A stretch of 64,000 bases of DNA. Origin: Hungatella_A sp034142505. Lineage in GTDB: Bacteria > Bacillota > Clostridia > Lachnospirales > Lachnospiraceae. Position numbers and translations under genes: made by a program. Under the pieces are notes generated by a model that had not been told where the DNA came from, did not search any database, and was given only the letters and a program-made list of their open reading frames with translations. Below are positions 25,929 through 35,720 of the stretch, piece by piece (the stretch's first letter is position 1; each line of letters starts with the position of its first letter). The stretch is taken from contig JAWZDV010000017.1 in the NCBI GenBank assembly GCA_034142505.1, forward strand, positions 36,558-100,557, given 5' to 3'.

Positions 25929-28900
25929 ATGAGTCATTTTATATTACATAAGAAATGGAAAGGGAAAAAGGGTTCTTATCTGCTGGCGGGACTGGCCTGC
26001 GTGATGCTGGTGTGGGCGGCGGGATATGGACTTCACAGCATAGGAACAGCCCGCGCGAAGAGTCGCGAGACCATAGTGATTTACACGGCAGAGGAGCTGG
26101 AACAGTATCTGCTTGACCGGGAGAATGAAGAATATAATCTGAATGGAAACTACCGGCTGGAGGATGACTTGGATCTTGGCTGGCTGTATGAATCCATCGG
26201 GACGAATCTGGAACCGTTTACCGGAAGCTTTGACGGGAACGGCCATGTGATCAGCGGGCTGACCAGACCGCTGTTTGGTGTGCTGAGTGGAGCGGAGGTG
26301 GAACATTTATTTCTGAGCGGCGCGGTGATCGAGAATCCATGTACCTATTATAATGGGGAGCAGTATGTAGACGGGTACGGGGCACTGGCGGCTTACGCGG
26401 TGGATTCCATGATCCGGAACTGTGGGATGGGCGGAGAGATACATATCGCCAGTCCGTCAGAAGCGGAATATCTGCTGGAGAAAGCCAGTCCGTCAGAAGC
26501 GGAGGAGGAGAAAGGCCCGGGAGTTCCGGGTGCGGGAGGCATAACAGAGCCGGCCGGCGGGGAGGAATCCATCACACAGAATCCGACAGATGCGGGTCCC
26601 GGAATAGAGGAAGAGCCGTTAAGAGACAGTGCGGCAGAATCAACAGGGGAAGAACATACCATTGATGACGCTGGGAAGGAAAGTACGACAGCAGGCGTGC
26701 CAGAAGGAGAAATACCGAAAACAGAGCCAGATGGAAGCCTGTCAACCGAAGCAGGAGAGGAAAGCAGTCCTGTGGTGAAACCGTCATCAGGTTCAATGGA
26801 GACATCCGGTCAGAACGACGGAACAGAGGAGACACCGATAGTACCGGGGGCCAATGAATCCACTGCAGAGATACCAGGAACGGAAGCAGCAGGGGCAGAA
26901 ACACCAAATGCAGGAATACCGGAGGCAGATACATCAGACGCAGAAAAGGAAAATACTGGTACATCAGACACCGGAGCGTCAGACACCGGAGCGTCAGACA
27001 CCGGAGCGTCAGACACCGGAGCATCAGACACTGGAGCCTCAGAAATCAACGTTTCAGGGACTGTTGCAATCCGCCCGGTCCTCCGGGAACGGTTGATGAA
27101 AACACCGCCGTTAGCCAAAGCCGGAGAGGAAGAATTATTGGTGGCAACTCCATCGGATGCGGAAGAACCATCCATGGCAAGCCCGCCGGATGCGGAAGAC
27201 AACGGTCATAATCAGGGCCAGGAAGAATCAGGAACTCATGAGTCCGGCATCAATGAGCCAGCCACGGAAGAGCCAGCCACCGAACCGGAGTATATCGGCA
27301 ATCCGAACGGTGATATCTGCATCCTGGTTACAGCCGAATGTATTACAGCAGGAGGCCTGATATCACAGACAGACGGGACAACCCTGATATCAGATTGTTT
27401 TGCTTTCGTGACAATATCCGAAGAAGAGCCGGGAGTCCCGATTAGCGCGGGAGGACTGGCGGGAATCCTGGGAGGAGGAAGCCGGACGGAGAACAGTTAC
27501 GCTTCAGGACTGGCAGACAGTTCCGGCACCGTTGGAGGACTGATGGCGGTGAATAACGGAGTCATCGGGAACTGCTACTCAACGATGGTAATAGGAGAGA
27601 GAAGCGGTATCCGCGGAGCCTTTACTGCAGCAGGAACCGGAGAATTGACAGGATGCGTTTATGACCGTCAGATGGCCTGTGTGGATGAGGAAGATGCGGC
27701 AGCGGAAGAATCCGGCCTGAGAGGTCTTGACACTTCCCAGATGACAGGAGCAGATATCCAGATACCAGGAACCTGGTATACAACAGAAGATACCTATCCC
27801 CAGATTGAGTATTTTGCATTCGGCGGGCACGAGGCGGTAAAGGAATATTCCAAAGTGTCGGCCATAGCGCTGCCGCTTCCGAAGGGAATGACTTTAAAGG
27901 ATGCGTTAACAGAAAACGGCCCGGTTCTTCCGCTGGAGATTGACGGAGAGGCAATCCGGTGGGAGGCAGAAGGTGCCGGATTCATTGACGAAGAGAACCG
28001 GATCCAGATTCAGCTTCCCGCTGAAATCGATGCATCCGTGTCTCCAAATGAGGTGCCAAAGGTAGGAACTTCACTGGAACAGGGGCTGGACGTAACAGAA
28101 AACAGAACACCAGCATCGGTTCCGGAAAATGAAACGCCTGTCATGGAACCGGAAGATCCGGTGTCAAATATGGAAAGTGGAAACAGGGAGACAGAAATAG
28201 AGGAAACGTCCACCATCCGTCTGAAGGCCACCGTTGGTTCTCAAAGCAGGAACTTTACGCTCAATGCGGCGCCAAGGGCAACTGGAATTACAGGTACAAC
28301 ATGGTCAGAAGTAGGAACCTCTATGGTACAATATGGCACTCCTCCGGCAGGAAGCGGCTCGGCAAGTGACCCTTATCAACTGGGAAGCGCGGAAGAACTG
28401 GCGTGGTTTATGGCTACTATGGCAAGTGGAGGGGATACGGCTCTCAACGCAGAACTGACAGCGGATATTGATTTGACAGGATCTGGATATGGGGCCAGTT
28501 ATACAACTGCCAGCCCTATGCTTTGGGATTTTAACATCACATATAAAGGGATATTTGACGGTAAACAGCATACGATTTCCTATTTGAAATATAATAATTC
28601 CCCCTCTAACCAGGGGGGATTGTTCAAACAGGTGCATGGAACGGTACAAAATCTATATTTATCAAATATCGATGTCTATACATGGTCAGGACAGGCAGGA
28701 GGAATATGTGGATTTATAGAGAACGGTGGGTTGATAAAAAATTGCGGCATTTTATCGGGGAATATCAGGAATGCTTTTTCATATCGAGACTGGCATCGCT
28801 CCGGGGGCATAGTTGGTCAGGGACGGGGTACTAACGCTATAATTCAAAATTGTTTTAACCGGGCATCTGTATACAGTCGATTTTTGGTGGGAGGAGTAAG

Positions 28901-31900
28901 CGGACAGGGTGGGAAGGCAATTAATTTCTATAATGCAGGAATTCTTTCGACACCAGAGGGTGATGGCCTTTCGAAGATGGGAAGAGATGTGTCTGTTACA
29001 AATGCGTATTCCTCAGTAAATGGCAATGGTGAGGGAACAGTAGTAGCCGATGATTCCCTGAAATGCTGGGCTGCCGCCTATATGTTAAACGAACAGAAGA
29101 TGGACGGCCCCTGGAAATTCCAGGGGATTGGTGAGTACGTGGATTTTGGAAGCCCCACTAGTCCGGGGAGGTCAGTAATTGAGAATTGGGAAGATGTTGG
29201 AGCCGGAATTGTCAATGGATGGTTTCCTGATATGGCAATCACAACCGGTGACGGAACACCGGCCTCACCATATGAGATTGGAACCGCGGAACAGCTGGCA
29301 GAATTTGCAGCCAGAGTGAATATGGGAAATTCAGCACTTTGTGCAAAACTGGTCAACAATATAGATTTAAAAGAAACCACATTAGAGGGAGCCGCTGGAA
29401 TCCGTTTACGGTGGATCCCCATTGGAACGGAAACATCGCCCTACACCGGAACCTTCGACGGCAACGGCAAATTCATCAGCAACATGACCGTGGAACAGAA
29501 AGGGGCCGCCGGCCTCTTCGGCTATGTGGGAGGCGGGGCCGTGATCCGGAAAGTAGGCCTGGCGCCTTCCTGCCGCGTGAAAAATACTTCCGCAAACGAT
29601 ACGGAGGAGGTAGGGACCGCCGGTTTAGTCGCCACCGTGGTCGAGAGCGGAGGCAGTGCGGGAATAACCGTTGAAAATTGTTACAACCGCGGACGGGTAG
29701 AGGGAAGAACGGGCCGCAGGACAGGAGCGTTTGTCGGCTTTAGTGATTCATATGGCGGTGCCATGCAGAAAATAACCAACAGCTACACCACTGGCCTGCT
29801 CACGTCTGTAAGCGGACAACCGGGAGCGATTGCCGGAACATTTGCCGCGGTACATGTAGACAGCAAAATCGCCTACTGTTTCTGGGACAGGAATACCAGT
29901 GCGGTATCTGGAAGCCTGAATGCAGCTATCATAGGACCGACGAGGACAACAGACTGCGCTTCCCTGAGCACCTTCGATATGAATACAGCCGCGGCTGCGA
30001 ATGCAGGGGGCCTGCTGGAACGGCTGAATACGAATATGGCGGCTTCCTGGCAGCGCAAGGAAGCCATGAATGACGGATATCCGATCCTGGTGCCAGGCTA
30101 TGAAAGCTGGGCGGATATTGGTGCGCTTGCAGGATCGGAGCCGCCGGTGAAAACACCGTCGGACATGGCAACCGCCGGGCAGGAATCAAACCCCTACCAG
30201 ATCGGAACCCCGGAGGAGCTGGCCTGGTTTGCCTACCAGGTGAATCATGTCAGCGGAAAAGAAGGTATCTGCGGGGAACTGACGGCGGATATCAGCCTGT
30301 TTGGAGAACAGCACACCGGCTCCGCCTATGATCCCGCCCAGATCGGCAGGGCGCTGCGGTGGATACCTATGGGAACCCCGGCCAAACCTTATACGGGAAC
30401 GCTAAATGGAAATGGTTATAAAATCAAAGAGATGTATATAAAAGAAACAGACAGTGGCATTGGTTTTATCGGCAGTCTCAATGGCGGAACTGTCACCGGT
30501 TTCACCATAGAAAACTGCCTGGTTTACGGAGGACATCAAACCGGCGGCATCGTAGGAGAACTGAAAGACCATACCGATAACAAGATTATTAATTGCCATA
30601 CCGTAGGCGGTACGGTATATGGCCAGGATTCGGTTGGGGGAATTGCAGGAGGGTCATACAATGTGGGAGCCCGGGCAGAAATTAAGGGATGTACCAATTC
30701 GGCTACGGTAGAAACAATGGTTGGCTCAGGAAATGGAACGGCAGGAGGTATTGTCGGATATCTTGTAAATGGAACCATCAGGGAATGCTTGAATACAGGA
30801 ACCGTGAAAGCCTATAACGGATGTGGAGGAGGAATTGTCGGAGGAGCCACCAGAAGCGGCTGGGGCTCCAGCACGGTAGTCAACTGTCTCAATGCCGGAT
30901 TGGCATTATATAAAGCAACAGGCGGAGTCGCCAGTCCGATTTCCGGTCACGGAGGAACCGTTACCAACTCCTACTTTGATAACGAGGTCATGAACGCGGG
31001 AGGCGGCAACGGCCGAACCACAGCCCAGCTCAAGACCTGGGGAACCGGATACCAGCTGAACGGGAAAACCCTGGGAAGCGGATGGATCTGGCCGGACGAA
31101 ACCAGCTATCCCGTACCTGGTGAAAGCGGTGTGGGCAGCCTGCGGGCGGCTGCGGACTGGAGTGAAGTGGGAGAGTGGGTTGAAATCTACGGCTCCGACA
31201 ACGGCATGAGACCATCCGGTTCCGGAACCACAGGAACTCCATACCAGATCGGTAATGCGGAGCAGTTAGCCTGGCTGGCCTACCGGATCAACCGGAACAA
31301 TGAATGGACATTGTCGGCCAGACTGACGGCGGATATCAGCCTGCTTGGTAAGGATTATACGGCCTTTAGCGGGGATATCACATTGGCTAACATTGAGAAC
31401 GCGTTACAGTGGAAGCCTATGGGAGGGCGAAGCACTCCTTATCAGGGGACCTTTGACGGCGGAGGATATGAGATCGACGGGATGTATATCAATGGACGCA
31501 GTGAACTGGGGCTGTTTGGTGCCATCCAATATCCGGCAAAAATCCAAAAACTGGGGATTGGGGCCAACAGCAAGGTGATTGGTACAGGCGCAAACAGCGC
31601 GCTGTTTGCGGGATGTTCGATCGCTGTAAGCGGGGGTGGAAGTGAGATTCGTGACTGCTATAACCTGGGAACTTTGGAATCATCTGTTTATTACGCGGCT
31701 GCTTTTATTGGAGATGATTTAAACGGAGGTTATTCAACCACCATATCCAACTGTTATAATGCAGGCAACGCATCTGCTTTTGCAATGATTGACGGTGGAA
31801 AGATTGACGGGTGCTATGCAGATATTACGGTAAATGCCAATAATGGGGTCCATGTGAAGAACTCCGGAAACGGGGTGACCGGACTCACCACCGCCCAGAT

Positions 31901-32999
31901 GAAGACCAATCCCCCGGTAACCGGATTAAACCGGAGGGAAGGGGTCTTAAGAACCGGAACGGACCGGGTATGGTTCACCAGCCTGGACAGCGAAAAAATG
32001 AAGGGGTACCCAACTTTCAAAGCCCCCACAACCGTGGCGGTAGAGTTTATCCCGGATACCCCGGAAGGGGGAACTCAGGTATCACTGCCGGGAGGCCTGT
32101 CCATCACGGATATGAAGCTGAGATCCTTCGGTTCCGTAGACCAGACCTTCACACCAGGAAGCAGTGCTGCGGCCGGAGCTGAGTTTACTCTGGCGGCATA
32201 TACAGACCTTACCGGAGCGGACAGCAATTACCATAAATACGGGTACACCAATGCCAACCGGTACTTAGGATTCCAGGCGGGAGCAGCGGACCTAAACGGC
32301 AAGACCGCCTCCCTGAACGAAGCGTCCTTAAGTGTTCCGGTGGAGGGAGTGGGAACCGTCGCCAGCGTAAGTCTTGGCAGGGCGGCGGCCTATACGAAGC
32401 CGGAGGACCGCTACATTCTTCTGGAAGGCGCGTCGGGAACAAACCGTTACGAGATCCAGATGACAGTCAAAGGAGCCACATCCAAGACACTCAGTGTTGT
32501 CATGCCGGTGAAGGTTACCCTGGCGAACCTGACCCCGGACGGGACAGACCATACCGTCGGTACCGGAACGGCTGGTTACAGTCTGGACTTAAGCATCACC
32601 AACCGGAATGCCTACCCCATCGACGGGAAGATACTAAGGGCTGAACCAAAGCCGGACGCAGGTTATGCACGGCTGATTCCGGTCAAACAGAACGTACCGC
32701 TGTCCAACACGGGTCTGCTGAGTGACGCGGCCGGAGGCGTGAGACTCGGACTTACGGACAAGTCCGCCGTGGGAAGCCCTCTGGTAGGAAACCGGTACTA
32801 TGACAAGGACGCGGCATCCGGAACGGCGTGGATGGAATACAGCTTAAAACATGGAGGAACGCTGGGATACCGGTACTTTATGGAATACAGCGGCCTTCAC
32901 GGGGAACCGGATACCCGGTTTGGATATGACATCAGCTACTGGTTCGGGGTATCGGAGGGAGACTATACCAGTACGACAGCGGATGCAGTGGTCCGGTAG
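25929..32999 (+). CDS. Giant GLUG-repeat surface protein
   Basis: Extracellular protein of 2356 aa. The ATG at 25929 follows GGAGGAG by 6 nt; an ATG at 25905 overlapping the signal peptidase stop is the alternative. A membrane helix or uncleaved signal (about 15-38) is followed by a first GLUG-like unit (FTGSFDGNGHVISGL, about 95-110). A Ser/Thr/Glu/Pro-rich stalk (about 170-455) with five copies of SDTGA comes next. Four larger modules begin near 807, 1107, 1415 and 1767, each opening with a (P)YQIGxxEELAWF-type motif and holding TGTFDGNG/GLFG repeats that predict a beta-helix. The C-terminal 320 residues are a different beta-rich domain. There is no LPXTG signal. GLUG proteins are often adhesins; the ligand is unknown. 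Confidence 0.82.
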   Translation: MSHFILHKKWKGKKGSYLLAGLACVMLVWAAGYGLHSIGTARAKSRETIVIYTAEELEQYLLDRENEEYNLNGNYRLEDDLDLGWLYESIGTNLEPFTGSFDGNGHVISGLTRPLFGVLSGAEVEHLFLSGAVIENPCTYYNGEQYVDGYGALAAYAVDSMIRNCGMGGEIHIASPSEAEYLLEKASPSEAEEEKGPGVPGAGGITEPAGGEESITQNPTDAGPGIEEEPLRDSAAESTGEEHTIDDAGKESTTAGVPEGEIPKTEPDGSLSTEAGEESSPVVKPSSGSMETSGQNDGTEETPIVPGANESTAEIPGTEAAGAETPNAGIPEADTSDAEKENTGTSDTGASDTGASDTGASDTGASDTGASEINVSGTVAIRPVLRERLMKTPPLAKAGEEELLVATPSDAEEPSMASPPDAEDNGHNQGQEESGTHESGINEPATEEPATEPEYIGNPNGDICILVTAECITAGGLISQTDGTTLISDCFAFVTISEEEPGVPISAGGLAGILGGGSRTENSYASGLADSSGTVGGLMAVNNGVIGNCYSTMVIGERSGIRGAFTAAGTGELTGCVYDRQMACVDEEDAAAEESGLRGLDTSQMTGADIQIPGTWYTTEDTYPQIEYFAFGGHEAVKEYSKVSAIALPLPKGMTLKDALTENGPVLPLEIDGEAIRWEAEGAGFIDEENRIQIQLPAEIDASVSPNEVPKVGTSLEQGLDVTENRTPASVPENETPVMEPEDPVSNMESGNRETEIEETSTIRLKATVGSQSRNFTLNAAPRATGITGTTWSEVGTSMVQYGTPPAGSGSASDPYQLGSAEELAWFMATMASGGDTALNAELTADIDLTGSGYGASYTTASPMLWDFNITYKGIFDGKQHTISYLKYNNSPSNQGGLFKQVHGTVQNLYLSNIDVYTWSGQAGGICGFIENGGLIKNCGILSGNIRNAFSYRDWHRSGGIVGQGRGTNAIIQNCFNRASVYSRFLVGGVSGQGGKAINFYNAGILSTPEGDGLSKMGRDVSVTNAYSSVNGNGEGTVVADDSLKCWAAAYMLNEQKMDGPWKFQGIGEYVDFGSPTSPGRSVIENWEDVGAGIVNGWFPDMAITTGDGTPASPYEIGTAEQLAEFAARVNMGNSALCAKLVNNIDLKETTLEGAAGIRLRWIPIGTETSPYTGTFDGNGKFISNMTVEQKGAAGLFGYVGGGAVIRKVGLAPSCRVKNTSANDTEEVGTAGLVATVVESGGSAGITVENCYNRGRVEGRTGRRTGAFVGFSDSYGGAMQKITNSYTTGLLTSVSGQPGAIAGTFAAVHVDSKIAYCFWDRNTSAVSGSLNAAIIGPTRTTDCASLSTFDMNTAAAANAGGLLERLNTNMAASWQRKEAMNDGYPILVPGYESWADIGALAGSEPPVKTPSDMATAGQESNPYQIGTPEELAWFAYQVNHVSGKEGICGELTADISLFGEQHTGSAYDPAQIGRALRWIPMGTPAKPYTGTLNGNGYKIKEMYIKETDSGIGFIGSLNGGTVTGFTIENCLVYGGHQTGGIVGELKDHTDNKIINCHTVGGTVYGQDSVGGIAGGSYNVGARAEIKGCTNSATVETMVGSGNGTAGGIVGYLVNGTIRECLNTGTVKAYNGCGGGIVGGATRSGWGSSTVVNCLNAGLALYKATGGVASPISGHGGTVTNSYFDNEVMNAGGGNGRTTAQLKTWGTGYQLNGKTLGSGWIWPDETSYPVPGESGVGSLRAAADWSEVGEWVEIYGSDNGMRPSGSGTTGTPYQIGNAEQLAWLAYRINRNNEWTLSARLTADISLLGKDYTAFSGDITLANIENALQWKPMGGRSTPYQGTFDGGGYEIDGMYINGRSELGLFGAIQYPAKIQKLGIGANSKVIGTGANSALFAGCSIAVSGGGSEIRDCYNLGTLESSVYYAAAFIGDDLNGGYSTTISNCYNAGNASAFAMIDGGKIDGCYADITVNANNGVHVKNSGNGVTGLTTAQMKTNPPVTGLNRREGVLRTGTDRVWFTSLDSEKMKGYPTFKAPTTVAVEFIPDTPEGGTQVSLPGGLSITDMKLRSFGSVDQTFTPGSSAAAGAEFTLAAYTDLTGADSNYHKYGYTNANRYLGFQAGAADLNGKTASLNEASLSVPVEGVGTVASVSLGRAAAYTKPEDRYILLEGASGTNRYEIQMTVKGATSKTLSVVMPVKVTLANLTPDGTDHTVGTGTAGYSLDLSITNRNAYPIDGKILRAEPKPDAGYARLIPVKQNVPLSNTGLLSDAAGGVRLGLTDKSAVGSPLVGNRYYDKDAASGTAWMEYSLKHGGTLGYRYFMEYSGLHGEPDTRFGYDISYWFGVSEGDYTSTTADAVVR
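26964..27038 (+). repeat. 15-bp in-frame tandem repeat in the GLUG protein gene
   Basis: Five tandem copies of a 15-bp unit encode SDTGA. The unit length keeps the frame, so copy-number change would lengthen or shorten the stalk without breaking the protein. Confidence 0.9.
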
Positions 33000-33012
33000 G
33001 CGGTGAAGAAGG

Positions 33013-33573
33013 ATGGAGAAGAACCGAAAGATAGAAAAGCCGGAAGAAAACCGCCAGAAAAGAAAGAGCCGGAGCCGGAGCCGTGGACGGTTTAACCGGT
33101 GTCTGGCAGTGACCGCGCTGGCGGCAGCCATCAGCCTTGGAGTCTGCGCCGCAGTGGCGGTCTGCGGATTCCCGGCCCCGGTGCAGGCCTGGATTGATAT
33201 TCAGCCAGACAAAAGGGCCCGGAGCGGAACCCTGCATGCGGGGGGTGGCCAGGAAGTTGCCGAGGGGGATTTCTGGCTGGTGATGAACCAGCTGCCCACC
33301 ATGGAGGAGGGAAGCCGGGAATGCAGCATCGAATACGAGAATCCGGCCACCAATCATTACAGTGCCAGAATCAGCCTGTACGGAGAGGACGGGAAGCTGC
33401 TGGGAAACACCAGGCGTGTGGACCCGGGGAATTACGTGGAGAAGATACAGCTGAAGAAGCTGCCGCCCGGAGAGCACCCGGTGACAGTGAGAGTGGAACT
33501 GTTTGAAGAGCAAGCCCCCGCGGGAGTGATGTCCATAGACATCATGCTGCGGGTTATGAAAGAACGCCTGTGA
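33013..33573 (+). CDS. Single-pass membrane protein, paralogue family member 1
   Basis: A 186-aa protein I cannot name. A very basic cytoplasmic head (KRKSRSRSRGR) precedes one membrane helix (about 29-52) and an extracellular beta-rich domain of about 130 aa. It shares with the next two proteins the series NxxPTM, IEYENP, a Gly-containing turn, DPGNYVEKIQLKKLPPGEH and a C-terminal strand. It starts 13 bp after the GLUG protein, so it is in the same operon. The conserved extracellular domain in three tandem copies suggests an assembly, anchoring or chaperone part for the secreted products of the locus; that is inference. Confidence 0.72.
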   Translation: MEKNRKIEKPEENRQKRKSRSRSRGRFNRCLAVTALAAAISLGVCAAVAVCGFPAPVQAWIDIQPDKRARSGTLHAGGGQEVAEGDFWLVMNQLPTMEEGSRECSIEYENPATNHYSARISLYGEDGKLLGNTRRVDPGNYVEKIQLKKLPPGEHPVTVRVELFEEQAPAGVMSIDIMLRVMKERL

Positions 33574-33592
33574 TTCCGGAGAAGGTCCCGGC

Positions 33593-33753
33593 CGGAAGAG
33601 TCCGGGAAAAGCCCCGGAAGGAGAGATCTGGAGAAAGCCCCAGTCAGAAGAGTCCGGGAAAAGCCCCGGGCAGGAGAGACTGGAGAAAGAAACAGGCAGG
33701 AGAAAGAGAAGATGAGAAAGAGCAGATGAGAAAGAGCAGATGAGAAAGAGAAA
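33593..33753 (+). repeat. Degenerate direct repeats ending in a 14-bp ATG-bearing repeat
   Basis: The gap holds two imperfect copies of a roughly 50-bp purine-rich unit (near 33596 and 33649). Three copies of AGATGAGAAAGAG then give ATGs at 33712, 33726 and 33740. The first two open MRKSR followed by TGA that overlaps the next ATG; the third opens the real gene. The layout suggests translational coupling through mini-ORFs. Confidence 0.7.
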
Positions 33754-34264
33754 CAGCCATACTGATATAGCAGTGATCATACTTGCGGCCATATGTTGTA
33801 CAGCCGTCCTTGGGGGAGCCATTTATTTCATTTCCAGCCGCCGGCCGGTGCAGGAGCCATATCCTCAGCTGCAGCCGGAGGCCCGAGTACAAAGCGGAAC
33901 CTTAAATGACCCGGCGGGAAGGCAGGCGGAACTGGATGCCATCGTCCAGGAAGGAATGCTGACTTTTTCCATCAACGCAACCCCGTCTATGAAAGATGGA
34001 ACATCCAATGCGAATCTGCTGATTGAGAACCCGCCAGCCAATGGAAACCGTTTCACCGTGACGATCCATCGGGAGGACACGGGAGAGGAAATCTACAAAT
34101 CAGGTTACCTGGACCCGGAGCAGTACCTTGAGGAAACGCCGCTGGATGTGGAACTGCCGAAGGGAGAGTACGGATGTGTGGCCAGCTTTGATGCCTATCG
34201 GATCAGCGACAACGCATACATAGGAAGGGCGTCAGCCCGCATCGTCCTGTATGTGCAGAATTAA
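33740..34264 (+). CDS. Single-pass membrane protein, paralogue family member 2
   Basis: A 174-aa protein of unknown function: short basic head, membrane helix about 9-31, then an extracellular domain with SINATPSMKDGTSNANLLIE, NP, EDTGEEIYKSG, a proline turn, LDVELPKGEYGC and a terminal strand RIVLYVQN. It is clearly paralogous to the proteins at 33013 and 34358. The start is the third ATG of the 14-bp repeat. The domain looks like a small immunoglobulin-like beta sandwich. No catalytic motif is visible. Confidence 0.75.
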   Translation: MRKRNSHTDIAVIILAAICCTAVLGGAIYFISSRRPVQEPYPQLQPEARVQSGTLNDPAGRQAELDAIVQEGMLTFSINATPSMKDGTSNANLLIENPPANGNRFTVTIHREDTGEEIYKSGYLDPEQYLEETPLDVELPKGEYGCVASFDAYRISDNAYIGRASARIVLYVQN

Positions 34265-34269
34265 GCGGG

Positions 34270-34317
34270 ACCAGGAGATGCAGAACCAGGAGATACAGAA
34301 CCGGGAGATGCAGAACC
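34270..34317 (+). repeat. 15-bp tandem repeat in an intergenic gap
   Basis: Three tandem copies of a unit like CCAGGAGATGCAGAA lie between paralogues 2 and 3. Each unit carries a GGAGAT motif resembling a ribosome site. A second frame across the gap is open but overlaps the next gene and has no protein character. Confidence 0.7.
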
Positions 34318-34357
34318 AGACCAAAACCAGGAATCACAGCACAAGGATGGAAGAGAG

Positions 34358-34960
34358 ATGGAAGGACAAAACATGCGGAACATGGGGGAAGAACCCGGGA
34401 GAGAACAGCCCGGGAAGAAACGGGGAAATATTTCGGCAGGAAAAAGAAAGAGTTTCATGCCTCTGCTGATTCTGACCGTGCTTTTTCTGGCCGCGCTGCT
34501 GGCCGCTGTTTACTTCTATAAGCAGGGAAGAATGCCGCGGGAGGAGACGGACGGTCTTGTATATGAAGCCAATATCGTGGAGGGGGACATCCCGGGAAAG
34601 ACCCCGGAGGAACGCCAGCGGGAGCTGGATTCCATCGTGGAGGAGGGAATGCTGGCCATGTCGATCAACGCGACACCCAGCGGAAGAACAACCGGAGCCG
34701 ACCAAAGCGTCAACTGGCTGATCGAGAACCCATCCAACCAGGGCAAATTAATCCGGGTGGAAATCTGGCTGGACGACACCGGCCAGAAAATCTATGAAAC
34801 AGGGGCCATCCCGCCGGGAAATTATGTAGAGTCAGCCCCGCTGAACGTGGAACTGCCGCCCGGGGAGTACCGGTGCACGGCCAGATTCTATACATACAAA
34901 GAAGATGAAAGCTTTATCGGCCAGGCATCGGCACGGTTACAGCTGGTGCTGCAAAAGTGA
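34358..34960 (+). CDS. Single-pass membrane protein, paralogue family member 3
   Basis: A 200-aa member of the same family. The head is longer and basic (about 1-32), the helix spans about 34-55 (FMPLLILTVLFLAALLAA), and the extracellular domain repeats SINATPS, WLIENPSN, LDDTGQKIYETG, PPGNYVESAP, NVELPPGEYRC and ASARLQLVLQK. It is most similar to member 2. Function unknown. It lies 16 bp before the first secreted paralogue, so the membrane proteins may present or anchor those. Confidence 0.78.
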   Translation: MEGQNMRNMGEEPGREQPGKKRGNISAGKRKSFMPLLILTVLFLAALLAAVYFYKQGRMPREETDGLVYEANIVEGDIPGKTPEERQRELDSIVEEGMLAMSINATPSGRTTGADQSVNWLIENPSNQGKLIRVEIWLDDTGQKIYETGAIPPGNYVESAPLNVELPPGEYRCTARFYTYKEDESFIGQASARLQLVLQK

Positions 34961-34976
34961 GAGGAGGAAGAGGGAA

Positions 34977-35663
34977 GTGAAGAGAAAAAAACAGATAAGA
35001 GCCATAGGCCTGGCAGTCATGCTGGGACTGTCCCTCCCGCCCTCCAGACCGGCATACGGCTCGGACAGCCGGATTTCCGTCACAGAGACAGACCTGTCAT
35101 TTGACGTGCTTCAGGGAAGCGAATCCCTGGAGACAGAGATGCTGGGAACGGTGGCCGTCTCCCTGATCTCAGTCACCCTGCCGTCAGACGGAGTCGAATT
35201 TCAGGTGAACCCGGAAGCAGGCTTTGACGCCAGGACCAATCCGGGAGGCCAGATCACGGGCCCGGACGCCGTCAACTTCAAGGTGGTCAACCATTCCGCG
35301 GTGCCGGTCCGTCTGGAGATAGCGGAGGTGGAGGAGATGGATAACAGCCAGGATGTCATGTTTGCGCCATCCTTTCCGGGAGGCCCCGTGCAGTCGTTCC
35401 GTCTGGTAGACCGGGTATCAGAAGCGGATGAGCCGGGAACCGCCATTCTGGTACTGGGAAGGGCCGATAAACGGTATACGGGAAACGCAGACTTTGAGCA
35501 GTACGCAATCTGCCCGGGAAAAAAAGGAATCTTAATCACCGACCTGCAGGCGGGAGAAGAAGCAGGCCTTCAGATATACGGGAAAGCAGAGGCGGATTAT
35601 TATGGAGCCTACCAGTTTACCGTGAAGCCAACGCTGAAAATCAGCGCAGTACGCGCCAGCTAG
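34977..35663 (+). CDS. Secreted beta-rich protein, paralogue A
   Basis: A 228-aa protein with a cleavable signal peptide (about 1-28, ending RPAYGS). The GTG at 34977 is chosen because GAGGAGG lies just upstream and it gives a clean signal; longer frames read into the previous gene. After the signal comes a strand-rich domain with EMLGTVAVSLISVTLPSDG, VEFQVNPEAG, NFKVVNHSAVPVRLEIAEVE and LQIYGKAE near the end. The same series is in the next protein, so the two are paralogues. I infer secreted structural subunits of a surface layer or fibre, processed by the operon's signal peptidase. No known family was recognised. Confidence 0.78.
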   Translation: MKRKKQIRAIGLAVMLGLSLPPSRPAYGSDSRISVTETDLSFDVLQGSESLETEMLGTVAVSLISVTLPSDGVEFQVNPEAGFDARTNPGGQITGPDAVNFKVVNHSAVPVRLEIAEVEEMDNSQDVMFAPSFPGGPVQSFRLVDRVSEADEPGTAILVLGRADKRYTGNADFEQYAICPGKKGILITDLQAGEEAGLQIYGKAEADYYGAYQFTVKPTLKISAVRAS

Positions 35664-35720
35664 GCGCGGCTGATTTAAATAAGAAAGAACCAAAAACGAA
35701 AGGATACAGGAGGAAAAAAC

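Noticed and set aside
26964..27038. Short regular repeats as a CRISPR array
   Set aside because: The units are contiguous 15-mers without spacers and lie in frame inside a coding region.
34251..34469. Small ORF between paralogues 2 and 3
   Set aside because: It is generated by the 15-bp repeat and overlaps the start of the 200-aa gene in another frame, without protein-like composition.
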